Source: Acidaminococcaceae bacterium | GTDB lineage: Bacteria > Bacillota > Negativicutes > Acidaminococcales > Acidaminococcaceae | Length of the DNA: 64,000 nt | Assembly: GCA_944390935.1 (NCBI GenBank) | Contig: CALXRU010000001.1 | Span: 1 to 64,000 of the forward strand | Direction of reading: 5' to 3' | Part shown: positions 55,193-64,000 of the stretch, in pieces | How positions within the stretch are numbered: position 1 is the first letter of the stretch | How the letters are laid out: each line of letters starts with the position of its first letter | Translations under genes and position numbers: made by a program | The notes under the pieces: model-generated | Seen by the model: the letters and a program-made list of their open reading frames with translations, nothing else | Told to the model about the DNA's origin: nothing | Databases searched by the model: none

Positions 55193-58100
55193 ATGAATAA
55201 ACTTTATTGTGTCCCTTTGGGGAGCAGTGCCAGACAGTTTTTTATAAATGAAATTGAGCAGCAGGGCTGGGATAAAGCGCTTTTGGTTTTGCCCAGCGGC
55301 GTGCTGCAAAAGCGCGCTTACGCGGAAGGCGCGGTGCGTGTGAAAAACTTTGACGATATTGCAGGCGGGCTGCTGAACGCCAACGGCTACACCAATTTAA
55401 AACGTATATCGCGCCGCACGCAGGAACTGATTGTTGAAAAATTACTGAAAGATTACGCCGCAGAAAATCAGCTGCCGTATTTTAACGTGCTGGTAGAAAA
55501 GAAGGGCTTTGTGAAAGCCGTTACCGGTTTGATGGGGCAGTTATCGCGCAGCGGCGCAAAAATGGAAGAAATTTACGAAGCGCTGAACAGCTGGGACAGG
55601 CAGGGCAAGCTGGGTTTGAAGGACCGCGAAATTGCCGCCGTTTACACCGCTTACCGCCTTAAATTAAAGGAAGAAGGCTGGTTTGACGTTGAGGGGCTGT
55701 ACCGCCTTGCCGTTTACGTTTTGCAGCAGGAGCACCCGGTTGTGCCGTGGCAGCATTTGTATTTCAGCGAGTTTTACCAGTTTGACGGCTTGCAGGTGGA
55801 GCTTTTGCGCGAACTGAAAAACCACTGCGGCATTAACGTGGGGCTGATGTATGACGGCGCGCCCCCGGAGATTTTTGCGGCGACCGCCAACGCTTACCTT
55901 GATTTGAGCGGTTTTTTAGACGTTGAAAAATTAAACCCGCCGGTGCCGCCGCGTGCCGATGCGCTGACCGTGCTGGCGGAAAACCTTGGCGAAGAAAGCG
56001 ATATCGCCTATGACGGCAAGGGTATCCGCCTGCTTGAAGCCAACACCCGCGAGCAGGAAGTGCGCACTGTTTTACGCAGCGTTAAAAAGCTATTGCAGCA
56101 AGGCGAAAGCGCGGACGATATTATCATTTTGCTGCGTGATTTTAGCTTTTACGCTGGCCTGCGCCGGTTGAGCGATGAATACGGCGTACCGGTATCGCTG
56201 CCGCAAAGCGCCAAATTAAATAACCAGCCGCTGACAGAACTTGTTTACCTGTTGCTGAAAAAAGCAGTGCCATCCGTACCGGCGTTGGATGCTGCCAATT
56301 TGTGGCAGGTGTTGGGCTGCCAAGCGCTTAAAATGCTGTTTAAGCTGGACGCCGAAAAATTACTGCGCTTAAAAGCGGATAAATACTACCAGACTACAGC
56401 CGCCTTTATTGAAGACGGCATGGCTGCGCTGGATGAGGAAAACAAACAGGAATTTACAAGACTGTTGGAGATGGCTGGAAGTTTGCCGCAGGCAGCTAAT
56501 ATCAGCGATTACTGCAACGCTGTCAGCAATTTGCTGGAGCAGTTGAACATTGCCAATGTGCTGGGCGCTGCGTTTAAAAACGGCACGGCAGAGCAGGCCG
56601 CCATTAAAAATTACCTGCTTGCCGAAACGGCGATAACCAAAATTTTAACGCAGTTGCAGGCCGATTACGAAGCAGGCGGTATGCTGCACAAAAGAATCAG
56701 CGCGCAGGACTTTGCCGATATTTTTTACGAGGCAGTGCAGGGCGTGGAGCTGACTTTGCAAAAAGGCGATATGGGCGGCGTGCTGATTACGGAAGCCTCC
56801 GGCATACAGGGCGTTTATTACAAGCACGTCTTTTTGCTGGGCGTGCGTGAGGGTGAGTTCCCTGTATTGAAAACCGAAAACTGGATTTATAACGATTACG
56901 AGCGCGCCATGATGGTGTCACTCGGTATCGACCTGCCCGGCACGATTGCCGGTTTAAACGAGGACCGTTACTTTTTCGCCGCCGCTGTCAGCGCAGCGCT
57001 GCAAAGTTTAACGGTAAGCTGGTACAGCGACGACCAGGGCGGCGCATCCGCTTATGCGGAAATGCTGCAAAATACCTTTGCGGAAGGTACTTTAAAGGTG
57101 GAAAGCTGCGAAGCCATTACGGTTGAAAATGCGCTTTCCGCAAACGAACTGGCGGAAAAACTGGCGGCTGCCGACCGTGATAACGAGTGGCTGGCGGAAC
57201 GCTTTAACAACTGGAACGAGCGCACGGAGCTGGAATATTGGCGTGACGGCGGTTTTGACAATTACAGCGGCGCGCTGGCGGATAAAAACCTGCTGGCACA
57301 GTTGCAAGAACACCTTGGCAGCAGCTTCAGCGCTTCGAGGCTTGAAACTTACGCCGCCTGCCCGTTTAAATTTTTGGTCACCTATTTGTGGCAGCAGCAG
57401 GAATACGCCGAAGCGGACGAAAATGTTACGAGCATTGACCGCGGTAATTTGCTGCACGCCGCTGCTGCGGAATTTACAGAGCGTTACTGCGGCAAAAAGC
57501 TGACTGATTATGCTTTGGACGCATTGCAGGCGGAAATGCAGCAGATTTTTGAAAAACTGTGCGAGGAGTATCTGCACAGCGGCAAATTGAAGGATACTGT
57601 TTTGCTGCCTTACCAGAAAGAGCGTTTTTTGCAGACGCTGCTTGATTTTGTTAAGGCGGAATACGCTTATGCGCAAAGCTGGCAGGGCTATACGCCGCTG
57701 GCTGTGGAACGCGCCTTTGGGCCGAATACGGATCTATCGGTGAGCGTTGATACTGACGGCGCGCCGGTTAATTTGCAGGGGCGCATTGACCGTATTGATA
57801 CCGGTGCTGGCGGCATTTTTGTTACAGATTACAAAAGCGGCGAACCGCCGAAACCTGCTAAAATGGAGCAGGGGCTTGATATGCAGATGCCGCTGTATCT
57901 TTTGGTAGCTCAGCAGCTTGGCGGTAAAGTTTTGGGCGGCGGTTATTACAGTTTTAAAAACGGCAAACGTGAAGGCGGCGTATTTTTCGATAATGACGCC
58001 AAGCCGCCGTTTTATGGCAAAAATGCCAAAGCCGCAGACATTAACGGATTTATATCCGCCACAGGCGAATTTATAAAAAATTATGTAACCGCTATGAGCA

Positions 58101-58210
58101 GCGGCGATTTTAAGCCGCAGGCTGTTGACGGCTGCGATTATTGCCCGGCGTGTGATATCTGCCGCCGCTATGGTATAAAAGCTGCGGGAGGTGCAGACGA
58201 AGATGTTTAA
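55193..58210 (+). CDS. addB: ATP-dependent helicase/nuclease subunit B
   Basis: AddB/RexB (1005 residues) is the second subunit of the RecBCD-like recombination nuclease. A C-terminal PD-(D/E)XK nuclease domain has the VTDYKSGEPP motif. The Fe-S cluster cysteines are in YAACPFKF and in CDYCPACDICRRYG. The N-terminus reads VPLGSSARQF and lacks a Walker A lysine, as in RexB-like forms rather than B. subtilis AddB. ATG 55193 follows CGGAG. It overlaps addA by eight bases. Confidence 0.93.
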   Translation: MNKLYCVPLGSSARQFFINEIEQQGWDKALLVLPSGVLQKRAYAEGAVRVKNFDDIAGGLLNANGYTNLKRISRRTQELIVEKLLKDYAAENQLPYFNVLVEKKGFVKAVTGLMGQLSRSGAKMEEIYEALNSWDRQGKLGLKDREIAAVYTAYRLKLKEEGWFDVEGLYRLAVYVLQQEHPVVPWQHLYFSEFYQFDGLQVELLRELKNHCGINVGLMYDGAPPEIFAATANAYLDLSGFLDVEKLNPPVPPRADALTVLAENLGEESDIAYDGKGIRLLEANTREQEVRTVLRSVKKLLQQGESADDIIILLRDFSFYAGLRRLSDEYGVPVSLPQSAKLNNQPLTELVYLLLKKAVPSVPALDAANLWQVLGCQALKMLFKLDAEKLLRLKADKYYQTTAAFIEDGMAALDEENKQEFTRLLEMAGSLPQAANISDYCNAVSNLLEQLNIANVLGAAFKNGTAEQAAIKNYLLAETAITKILTQLQADYEAGGMLHKRISAQDFADIFYEAVQGVELTLQKGDMGGVLITEASGIQGVYYKHVFLLGVREGEFPVLKTENWIYNDYERAMMVSLGIDLPGTIAGLNEDRYFFAAAVSAALQSLTVSWYSDDQGGASAYAEMLQNTFAEGTLKVESCEAITVENALSANELAEKLAAADRDNEWLAERFNNWNERTELEYWRDGGFDNYSGALADKNLLAQLQEHLGSSFSASRLETYAACPFKFLVTYLWQQQEYAEADENVTSIDRGNLLHAAAAEFTERYCGKKLTDYALDALQAEMQQIFEKLCEEYLHSGKLKDTVLLPYQKERFLQTLLDFVKAEYAYAQSWQGYTPLAVERAFGPNTDLSVSVDTDGAPVNLQGRIDRIDTGAGGIFVTDYKSGEPPKPAKMEQGLDMQMPLYLLVAQQLGGKVLGGGYYSFKNGKREGGVFFDNDAKPPFYGKNAKAADINGFISATGEFIKNYVTAMSSGDFKPQAVDGCDYCPACDICRRYGIKAAGGADEDV

Positions 58211-61200
58211 TTTTACCGAAAATCAGGCCGCAGCAATCAACACCTTAAACTGTAACGTGTCCGTATCGGCGGGTGCGGGCAGCGGCAAAACGCGCGTGCT
58301 GGTCGAGCGCTTTATTAACATTCTGGCGCAGGGCATTAAAAGTCCGCAAAACGCGGTAGTGCCCAAAGAGATTTTGGCAATAACCTTTACCCGCAAGGCT
58401 GCCGCCGAGATGAAAGAGCGCATCCGCAAACGCCTGTACGAGCTGGAAAAAGAGGACGCGCTGAACCGCGGGTTCTGGCATAAACAGCGTCAGGGCTTTG
58501 ACCAGGCGCGCATCAGCACAATACACGGCTTCTGCAACGGAATTTTAAAGGAAAACCCCGTTGAAACGGAGTTGGACCCTGCTTTTAACGTCGCCGAAGA
58601 AAACGACATGACGGAATTTTTGCAGATCGGCATTTTTAACTATATCAAAAAAGCACTGGCAGAACGCAATGCAGCTGTGGAAACTCTGGTGCGTGCGTAC
58701 GGCATCGACGGCTTTAAAAGCCAGTTATACACAATTTACGCCCATGCGGATGAAGTTTTGGCATTTGGTGATTTGGCTGCGCCGTACGTTGTTGGCGAAA
58801 ACGCCGTGCGCGATAAGCAGGCAGAACTGGTACAACTCGTTGATGAGCTTATTGCCGGTGCGGATAATTTTAAAAAGAACAGCCCCCACTGGAACGAACT
58901 GAAAAAACTTGAAGAAAACCGCGAGCTTGTTATTGAATCCGTCAAGGATTTTGCCGACGCGGAAAAGCAGGCTATACTTGATGAACACCTGCAATCAATG
59001 AGTAAGCGCGGTAAAGATAAAGAAACTGTTGCCGCTGCGCAGGAAGCCTTAACCGCTTTATACCAGAGCATTACCGACAAACGCGCGCAGGAGCTTGTTG
59101 TCTGCTGGCAGCAGGTTTTAAATGGCTGCACGGATTACATTAAAACCCTGCAAACGGAACAGAACTTAATCGGCTTTGACGATTTGGAAAGTATGGCGCT
59201 GAACCTTTTGGCAAATTCGCCGGAAATCCGCCATAAATACCAGCAGAATTTTAAATACATCATGGTGGATGAGTTTCAGGATACCAACGAACGCCAGCGC
59301 GAAATAGTTTATCTATTGTGTGGCGACGATAAAAACAAACTCTGTGGCAATAAGCTGTTCATCGTCGGCGACCCCAAGCAGTCCATTTACCGTTTCCGCG
59401 GGGCGGATGTAAACGTATTTGCCCGCGTGCGCCGCGATATTGAAGCCGGCGGCGGCAAAAACATTACTATGGATGACAACTTCCGCACGGTGGATAAAAT
59501 ACTGGAGTTGTGCAACAAAACCTTCCCGGATTTGCTGGGGCTGGACGCAACGAAGGACGTATTTTTTGAAGCCTTGCAGGCCAATCGTGAAAGCGAACTG
59601 CTGCCGGAGATGTTGGTTATCAGCTACGATGCCGAAACCGCGCCTTATAGTGAACGCCAGACGGAAGCCAATTCCATAGCGCAGAAAATAAAAACGCTGC
59701 ATGATGAAGACGGCGTGCCTTACGGCGATATTGTAATTTTGCTGCGTGCCATGACGCACGTTGGCACTTACGAAGCAACCTTAAACGCTGCCGGTATCCC
59801 CTGCACTGTGGTGGACGGCAAAGGATTTTACGTCAGGCAAGAGATTGTTGATTTTATCAACCTGCTGACGGTGTGCGCCGACAGCCGCCGCGATCTTGAA
59901 CTGGCTGGCGTACTGCGTTCGCCGTATTTTGCGCTTGATGACGAAACAATTACTGCGCTGTTCTTTAAAATGCAGGACGATAAAATCTGCGAAAGCCTGT
60001 GGCAGCAGCTGCAAAGCGGGGCTTACCCGGATTATTTAAGCAAAGCTAAAAAAGCGCAGCTTGCAGACTGCGCCCAAACTTTAAGCAATATTTACAACGC
60101 CGCCGCAGCCCTGCCGCTGACGGATTTACTGATATATATTGAAGAAACCTTAAACCTTAACGCGCTTTTGGCGGCGCAGCCGGACGGGGCAGAGCAGCTT
60201 GCCAATCTTAAAAAGCTGTTCAGCCTGGCGGGCGATTTTTGCCTGCACCGTCAGGGTGGCCTGCGCGAATACCTTGACAACGTCAAAAAACTGCGCGTTA
60301 TGGCGGCACGCGAAGCTTCCGCACATGCGGATAACGAACGCGAAACCGTTACTATTATGACCATCCATAAATCCAAAGGGCTGGAGTTCCCAACAGTTAT
60401 TTTGCCGGTATTGGATGCTAAAATACAGTCGGATAAAACGCAGATACGCTTTAACAAAAACATCGGCCTTGGCATTAAGGCAGATGTTAACGGCAGCCTG
60501 CTGGCGAGCAGCGTGTATAACAAAATCAGCGAGCTTAACAAAGAACTGGACGACGCGGAAAAGCAGCGCCAGTTTTACGTTGCCGTTACGCGCGCCAGGG
60601 ACAGATTGATAATGTCCGGCATTGTTAAAACAAATAAAAACGGCAAAGAGCCTAACAACTGGTTTACAAGGCTGCGCAGCATTTTGCTGGGCTACACCGG
60701 TTTAAACTTTAACGCGCTGGACGCTGCGGAAATCCCCGCGCCGGAAGAAATAACCACGTTAACCGAAGGCGTTGAGCTGACTGATGAAATAAAAGCCAAT
60801 ATCAAACCACTGCCTGCTTACGGCAAGTCGTGGCAGCAGAACTTTTCGGCGTCCGCTTTGCAGCAGTATGATATCTGCCCGCGCAGCTATTATTACCATT
60901 ACATTCTGCAAATGCCGCAGGTCGAACCGGTGCTGGAAGGCGAGGGCAACATGGACGCGCGCACGCTGGGTACGTTAATCCACGCTGCGCTGGAAAAATA
61001 TTGCGGCGACTCGCACAAAGCCTTAATGCAGGCTGCTTACGAAAATGACATAGCAGTTAATCCCGCCGAGGCGGAAAATTTGCTTAATGCTTATTTGCAA
61101 AGCGATTTGTACCCGGGCTTAAACATTAAGCAGCTGCACGAAACGGAATTTAACCTGCCGCTTTTGGCGGATTACGGCATTAACGCCAACTGCCACGGTT

Positions 61201-61535
61201 TTATTGATAACATCATTTTTAATGAAGATAACACGCTGACCATTATTGACTATAAAACCGGCCATGTGCCGGACGGGCTGCCCAAAGGCTATTTATATCA
61301 GCTGGGGCTGTATAAGCTGGCGGCGCAGCAGCTTTTTAAAATGCCTGTTAAAACAGCGGAACTGCACTTTTTGCGCGGCTGTAAAAAACTGGCGCTGCCG
61401 GATGATTTTGACCCGCAGCAAATTGCCGCTGACTTGCAGCAGCTTTTTGCCAAACAGGACGAGGCGGATTTTGAATGCCGCACAACGTACTGCCACAATT
61501 GTCCGTACAGCTATTTTTGTAAAAAATGTGAATAA
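58203..61535 (+). CDS. addA: ATP-dependent helicase/nuclease subunit A
   Basis: AddA (1110 residues) is a UvrD-type helicase with a C-terminal nuclease. Walker A is SAGAGSGKT (Lys29). Other motifs are VDEFQDTN, GDPKQSIYRFRGAD, TIHKSKGLEFPTVI and VAVTRARDRL. The nuclease part has IIDYKTGH. With AddB it processes double-strand breaks. ATG 58203 follows GGAGGTG; the earlier in-frame ATG at 58191 lies before it. A Cys cluster (CHNCPYSYFCKKCE) ends the protein. Confidence 0.95.
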   Translation: MFNFTENQAAAINTLNCNVSVSAGAGSGKTRVLVERFINILAQGIKSPQNAVVPKEILAITFTRKAAAEMKERIRKRLYELEKEDALNRGFWHKQRQGFDQARISTIHGFCNGILKENPVETELDPAFNVAEENDMTEFLQIGIFNYIKKALAERNAAVETLVRAYGIDGFKSQLYTIYAHADEVLAFGDLAAPYVVGENAVRDKQAELVQLVDELIAGADNFKKNSPHWNELKKLEENRELVIESVKDFADAEKQAILDEHLQSMSKRGKDKETVAAAQEALTALYQSITDKRAQELVVCWQQVLNGCTDYIKTLQTEQNLIGFDDLESMALNLLANSPEIRHKYQQNFKYIMVDEFQDTNERQREIVYLLCGDDKNKLCGNKLFIVGDPKQSIYRFRGADVNVFARVRRDIEAGGGKNITMDDNFRTVDKILELCNKTFPDLLGLDATKDVFFEALQANRESELLPEMLVISYDAETAPYSERQTEANSIAQKIKTLHDEDGVPYGDIVILLRAMTHVGTYEATLNAAGIPCTVVDGKGFYVRQEIVDFINLLTVCADSRRDLELAGVLRSPYFALDDETITALFFKMQDDKICESLWQQLQSGAYPDYLSKAKKAQLADCAQTLSNIYNAAAALPLTDLLIYIEETLNLNALLAAQPDGAEQLANLKKLFSLAGDFCLHRQGGLREYLDNVKKLRVMAAREASAHADNERETVTIMTIHKSKGLEFPTVILPVLDAKIQSDKTQIRFNKNIGLGIKADVNGSLLASSVYNKISELNKELDDAEKQRQFYVAVTRARDRLIMSGIVKTNKNGKEPNNWFTRLRSILLGYTGLNFNALDAAEIPAPEEITTLTEGVELTDEIKANIKPLPAYGKSWQQNFSASALQQYDICPRSYYYHYILQMPQVEPVLEGEGNMDARTLGTLIHAALEKYCGDSHKALMQAAYENDIAVNPAEAENLLNAYLQSDLYPGLNIKQLHETEFNLPLLADYGINANCHGFIDNIIFNEDNTLTIIDYKTGHVPDGLPKGYLYQLGLYKLAAQQLFKMPVKTAELHFLRGCKKLALPDDFDPQQIAADLQQLFAKQDEADFECRTTYCHNCPYSYFCKKCE

Positions 61536-61570
61536 TTTTAGCGTGTATAGCCAAAACATCAGCGGTATAG

Positions 61571-61576
61571 TATAAT
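61571..61576 (+). promoter_or_regulatory. Candidate -10 of fabK
   Basis: TATAAT lies 35 bases before the fabK start; no good -35 was seen. It overlaps a short palindrome ATGTATACAT (61575-61584). Confidence 0.35.
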
Positions 61577-61611
61577 GTATACATGATTTAGTTTAGAGAG
61601 GTGTTAATATA

Positions 61612-62556
61612 ATGAAAACCAGAATTACCGAACTTTTAGGCATTAAATATCCTATCATTCAGGGCGGCATGGCATGGACCAGCGACGCTAACCTTGCGGC
61701 AGCCGTATCCAACGCAGGCGGCGCGGGCATTATCGCCACCGGCGGACGCACTACCGAATGGACCAAAGCCGAAATCCAGAAATGCAAAAGTTTGACCGAT
61801 AAACCCTTCGGCGTTAACCTGATGCTGATGGCTCCGAATGTAAACGAAATTATTGAAGTTGTCTGCGAAGAAAAAGTTGCGTTTGTAACCCTTGGCGCAG
61901 GCAACCCGGTTCCGCATATCGAAAAACTGCACAGTGCAGGCATTAAGGTTATTCCGGTTGTGCCGAGCGTTAAACTTGCCAAACGCGTGGAAGCCGCAGG
62001 CGTTGACGCAATGGTTATCGAAGGCATGGAAGGCGGCGGCCATATCGGCCAGCAGACCACTATGGCATTGATGACCAATGTACTGCCGCTGGTTAAAAAT
62101 GTACCGGTGCTGGTTGCAGGCGGTATCAGCGACGGGCGCGGTATTGCAGCAGCGCTTTTAATGGGCGCCGACGGCGTACAGATGGGTTCCCGCTTTATTC
62201 TTACCACCGAATGCCCGACCCATCCGCGTGCAAAACAGGCCATTATCGACGCAACCGATACCGATTCCGCAGTTACCGGCTTCAGCCGCAACAACGCAGT
62301 GCGCTGCCTTAAAAACGAATTTACCAAAGCATATCTTGAAAAAGAATGTGCAGGCGCGCCGCAGCAGGAACTTAACGACTTTGCCACCGGCACCAACCGC
62401 ATGGGCGCAGTAGACGGCGACATCGAACACGGCGCAGTGCTTGTAGGCCAGAGCCTTAACGTGCTTAACGAAATCCTGCCCTGCAAAGAGGTTATGGAAA
62501 AACTGGTCGCTGAAGCAAGAGCAACCCTTGCCAACGCCAAAAATATTGAACTGTAA
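61612..62556 (+). CDS. fabK: Enoyl-[acyl-carrier-protein] reductase II (FabK)
   Basis: FabK (314 residues) is an FMN-dependent TIM-barrel enzyme that completes each fatty-acid elongation cycle. It starts ITELLGIKYPIIQGGMAW and has the FabK mark EGMEGGGHIG, then VAGGISDGRGIAAALLMGADGVQMGSRF. The related nitronate monooxygenases share the fold but not this GGHIG context. It stands apart from other fab genes. ATG follows GAGAGGTG. A strong terminator follows. Confidence 0.88.
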   Translation: MKTRITELLGIKYPIIQGGMAWTSDANLAAAVSNAGGAGIIATGGRTTEWTKAEIQKCKSLTDKPFGVNLMLMAPNVNEIIEVVCEEKVAFVTLGAGNPVPHIEKLHSAGIKVIPVVPSVKLAKRVEAAGVDAMVIEGMEGGGHIGQQTTMALMTNVLPLVKNVPVLVAGGISDGRGIAAALLMGADGVQMGSRFILTTECPTHPRAKQAIIDATDTDSAVTGFSRNNAVRCLKNEFTKAYLEKECAGAPQQELNDFATGTNRMGAVDGDIEHGAVLVGQSLNVLNEILPCKEVMEKLVAEARATLANAKNIEL

Positions 62557-62567
62557 TTGGTAAAAAT

Positions 62568-62616
62568 AAACCCGAATGATATCTTTTAAAAGCTTAATCA
62601 TTCGGGTTTTAATTTT
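62568..62616 (+). terminator. Terminator of fabK
   Basis: AAACCCGAATGAT (62568-62580) pairs with ATCATTCGGGTTT (62597-62609), followed by a T-rich run. Confidence 0.9.
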
Positions 62617-62659
62617 ACTGAAAATGCGTTAAAATTTAATTATTTTACCCGCAAAAAAT

Positions 62660-62689
62660 TTGACTTACGCTGCCGTGAAGTGTTACAAT
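62660..62689 (+). promoter_or_regulatory. Promoter of the pyr operon
   Basis: TTGACT (62660-62665) and TACAAT (62684-62689) with an 18-base spacer and TGT before the -10. Transcription should start near 62696. Confidence 0.75.
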
Positions 62690-62705
62690 AATAACAACAT
62701 AAAAC

Positions 62706-62807
62706 TTACCTTTAAATCGGTCCTGTGAGACTGTAAGGTAGACTTTTAGGTAACTTGTACTACAAGCCTTCCTATCCTCATGGGGACCGGAAGGCTTTTA
62801 TTTTTTG
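62706..62807 (+). promoter_or_regulatory. PyrR-type attenuator before pyrB
   Basis: The leader has a PyrR-binding hairpin: stem TACCTT/AAGGTA (62707-62712 with 62735-62740) and the loop TCCTGTGAGACT (62721-62732), close to the PyrR consensus. A terminator follows: AAGCCTTCC (62764-62772) with GGAAGGCTT (62789-62797) and a T run to 62807. CGGTCC (62718-62723) is also complementary to GGACCG (62784-62789). UMP-bound PyrR should favour termination. pyrR itself is not in the window. Confidence 0.85.
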
Positions 62808-62865
62808 TAAGTAGGCGGGCATTCCCGCAGGTTTTGCTTAAATAATCATACAGGAGGTTTCTGCA

Positions 62866-63822
62866 ATGGCAAAAGCAACAGTTTCTCTCGGCGGCCGGGA
62901 TATACTGGATCTGGATTCACTTTCCGTTGAGGAATATGAACTCATCCTTAAAACAGCAGCCGAGATGAAAAGAATTATGAAGCGTGATATCAAAAAGGTT
63001 CCCTCGCTGCGTGGCAAATCTATCATCAACCTGTTTTACGAACCAAGTACCAGAACACGTACTTCGTTTGAACTGGCAGGCAAATATTTGGGAGCGGACG
63101 TTGTAAACATTACCACTTCCAGCTCCAGCGTTGTTAAGGGCGAATGCCTGCGGGATACTATCCTTACCGTGCAGTCTATGGCATGCGACGCGATTGTTAT
63201 GCGCCACCCGATTGAAGGCGCTGCTGCTTATGCTGCAGATGTTTCTAAAGCAGTTATTATCAACGCGGGCGACGGTGCGCATGCACATCCTTCTCAGGGC
63301 TTACTGGATATGTTTACTATCCGTGAGCAGGGCAAGGATTTTAAAGGACTCAAAATGGCGATTGTCGGCGATATTTTATACAGCCGTGTTGCGCGCACCA
63401 ATATTGCCGCATGGACTAAGCTGGGTGCCGATGTGCATGTTGCAGGCCCGATGACCTTAATGCCGCATGATATTGAAGCTTTGGGCGTTACGGTTCACAA
63501 ACGTGTTGAAGACGCTATCGAAGGCGCGGACGTTATCGACATTCTGCGTATTCAGCTTGAACGCCAGCAGAAAGGTCTGTTTCCTTCGGCACGCGAATAT
63601 GCACGCATTTTTGGCATTAACGAAAAACGCTTGGCACTGGCAAAACCGGACGTTACCATTCTGCATCCGGGCCCGATGAACCGCGGCCTTGAAATTTCGT
63701 GGGACGTTGGTTACTGCGACAACGCCAAAATCAGGGACGAAGTACAAAACGGCGTTGCTGTGCGCATGGCTTTGCTGTTCTTAACGCTGACGGGAGGGAA
63801 ACAAATTGAAAACATTAATTAA
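62866..63822 (+). CDS. pyrB: Aspartate carbamoyltransferase catalytic subunit
   Basis: ATCase (318 residues) joins carbamoyl phosphate and aspartate in pyrimidine synthesis. The carbamoyl-phosphate site is [13 protein letters not shown], followed by [10 protein letters not shown] and [26 protein letters not shown] near the end is typical. ATG follows AGGAGGTT. No regulatory subunit pyrI is seen. The stop overlaps pyrC by 17 bases. Confidence 0.97.
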   Translation: MAKATVSLGGRDILDLDSLSVEEYELILKTAAEMKRIMKRDIKKVPSLRGKSIINLFYEPSTRTRTSFELAGKYLGADVVNITTSSSSVVKGECLRDTILTVQSMACDAIVMRHPIEGAAAYAADVSKAVIINAGDGAHAHPSQGLLDMFTIREQGKDFKGLKMAIVGDILYSRVARTNIAAWTKLGADVHVAGPMTLMPHDIEALGVTVHKRVEDAIEGADVIDILRIQLERQQKGLFPSAREYARIFGINEKRLALAKPDVTILHPGPMNRGLEISWDVGYCDNAKIRDEVQNGVAVRMALLFLTLTGGKQIENIN

Positions 63823-64000
63823 AAACGGACGTGTGGTTGACCCTTCGCAAAACCTTGACGCGGTAATGGACGTGCTGATTGAGGACGGCGTTGTTGCTGC
63901 GATTGATAAAAAAATCGAAACCGCTGCCGATGAAGTTTTTGACGCAAGCGGCCTTGTAGTTGCACCGGGCCTTGTTGACGTGCATACTCATCTGCGTGAG
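63806..64000 (+). CDS. pyrC: Dihydroorotase, 5' part only
   Basis: The first 65 codons are present; the gene runs off the right edge. It starts at TTG 63806, seven bases after GGAGGG, inside the end of pyrB. The visible part has the amidohydrolase beginning ([12 protein letters not shown]) and the first zinc-binding motif, DVHTHLRE, at the very edge. Dihydroorotase closes carbamoyl aspartate to dihydroorotate. Confidence 0.93.
   Translation, partial: MKTLIKNGRVVDPSQNLDAVMDVLIEDGVVAAIDKKIETAADEVFDASGLVVAPGLVDVHTHLRE

Noticed and set aside
61659..62540. A 293-codon minus-strand frame opposite fabK
   Set aside because: It is fully antisense to FabK, with Ser/Thr/Ala/Pro-rich nonsense composition typical of shadows.
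61612..62556. Nitronate monooxygenase as an alternative name for the FabK gene
   Set aside because: The fold is shared, but the EGMEGGGHIG block and overall length fit enoyl-ACP reductase II better.

Overview
The window is a stretch of ordinary chromosome from an anaerobic, roughly 50% G+C bacterium of the Firmicutes (Bacillota). It most resembles the Negativicutes (Acidaminococcaceae/Veillonellaceae-like). The reasons are: two C-family replicases (DnaE and PolC), a PyrR-type attenuator before pyrBC, a PerR/Fur regulator beside rubrerythrin, FeoAB, ferredoxins, an EtfAB pair with a ferredoxin domain, FabK, and an outer-membrane-era gene order (frr-ferredoxin-uppS-cdsA-dxr-rseP-ispG-proS). The genus assignment is inference; no rRNA is present. 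No prophage, insertion sequence, CRISPR array or tRNA gene was seen.

Layout. 1-187: a structured, unexplained fragment and a terminator. 188-1306 (minus): membrane acyltransferase. 1437-6242: Na+/solute symporter and dnaE. 6328-8324: etfB and a ferredoxin-fused etfA. 8341-12599: small protein, pyruvate kinase, an unknown helical protein and a glycerol-1-phosphate dehydrogenase-like enzyme. 12770-27254: translation, envelope and isoprenoid genes (rpsB, tsf, pyrH, frr, ferredoxin, uppS, cdsA, dxr, rseP, ispG, proS), an mgtC-like gene and polC. 27267-36095: peroxiredoxin, then the rimP-nusA-rnpM-ylxQ-infB-rbfA-nrnA-truB-ribF run and rpsO. 36218-41306: secG, esterase, thioesterase, rnr, smpB, a secreted rhodanese and, convergent with them, the tmRNA gene ssrA. 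41471-45399: three tandem larA-type genes. 45494-49047: feoAB (minus), perR-like gene and rubrerythrin. 49203-52382: a small unknown protein, a lipoprotein nuclease, an MFS transporter and an Asp/Arg/Trp-rich secreted protein. 52447-54973 (minus): glycerate kinase and GntP permease. 55193-61535: addB and addA. 61612-62556: fabK. 62660-64000: pyr promoter, attenuator, pyrB and the start of pyrC.

How the genes fit together. RNase R, SmpB and tmRNA form the ribosome-rescue set. RimP to RbfA and RpsO form the ribosome and transcription-factor operon. UppS, CdsA, Dxr and IspG serve isoprenoid, lipid and envelope supply. FeoAB, PerR-like and rubrerythrin handle iron and peroxide in an anaerobe. Ferredoxin-EtfAB, three LarA homologues and the glycerate permease/kinase pair suggest use of 2-hydroxy acids.

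The most notable observations are: a PolC whose 3'-5' exonuclease domain is missing while its PHP domain looks complete; three adjacent LarA paralogues that all keep the nickel-pincer residues; a highly acidic WDD/R-rich secreted protein; and a compact multi-stem element at the extreme left end. I did not find a clear new defence or mobile system.
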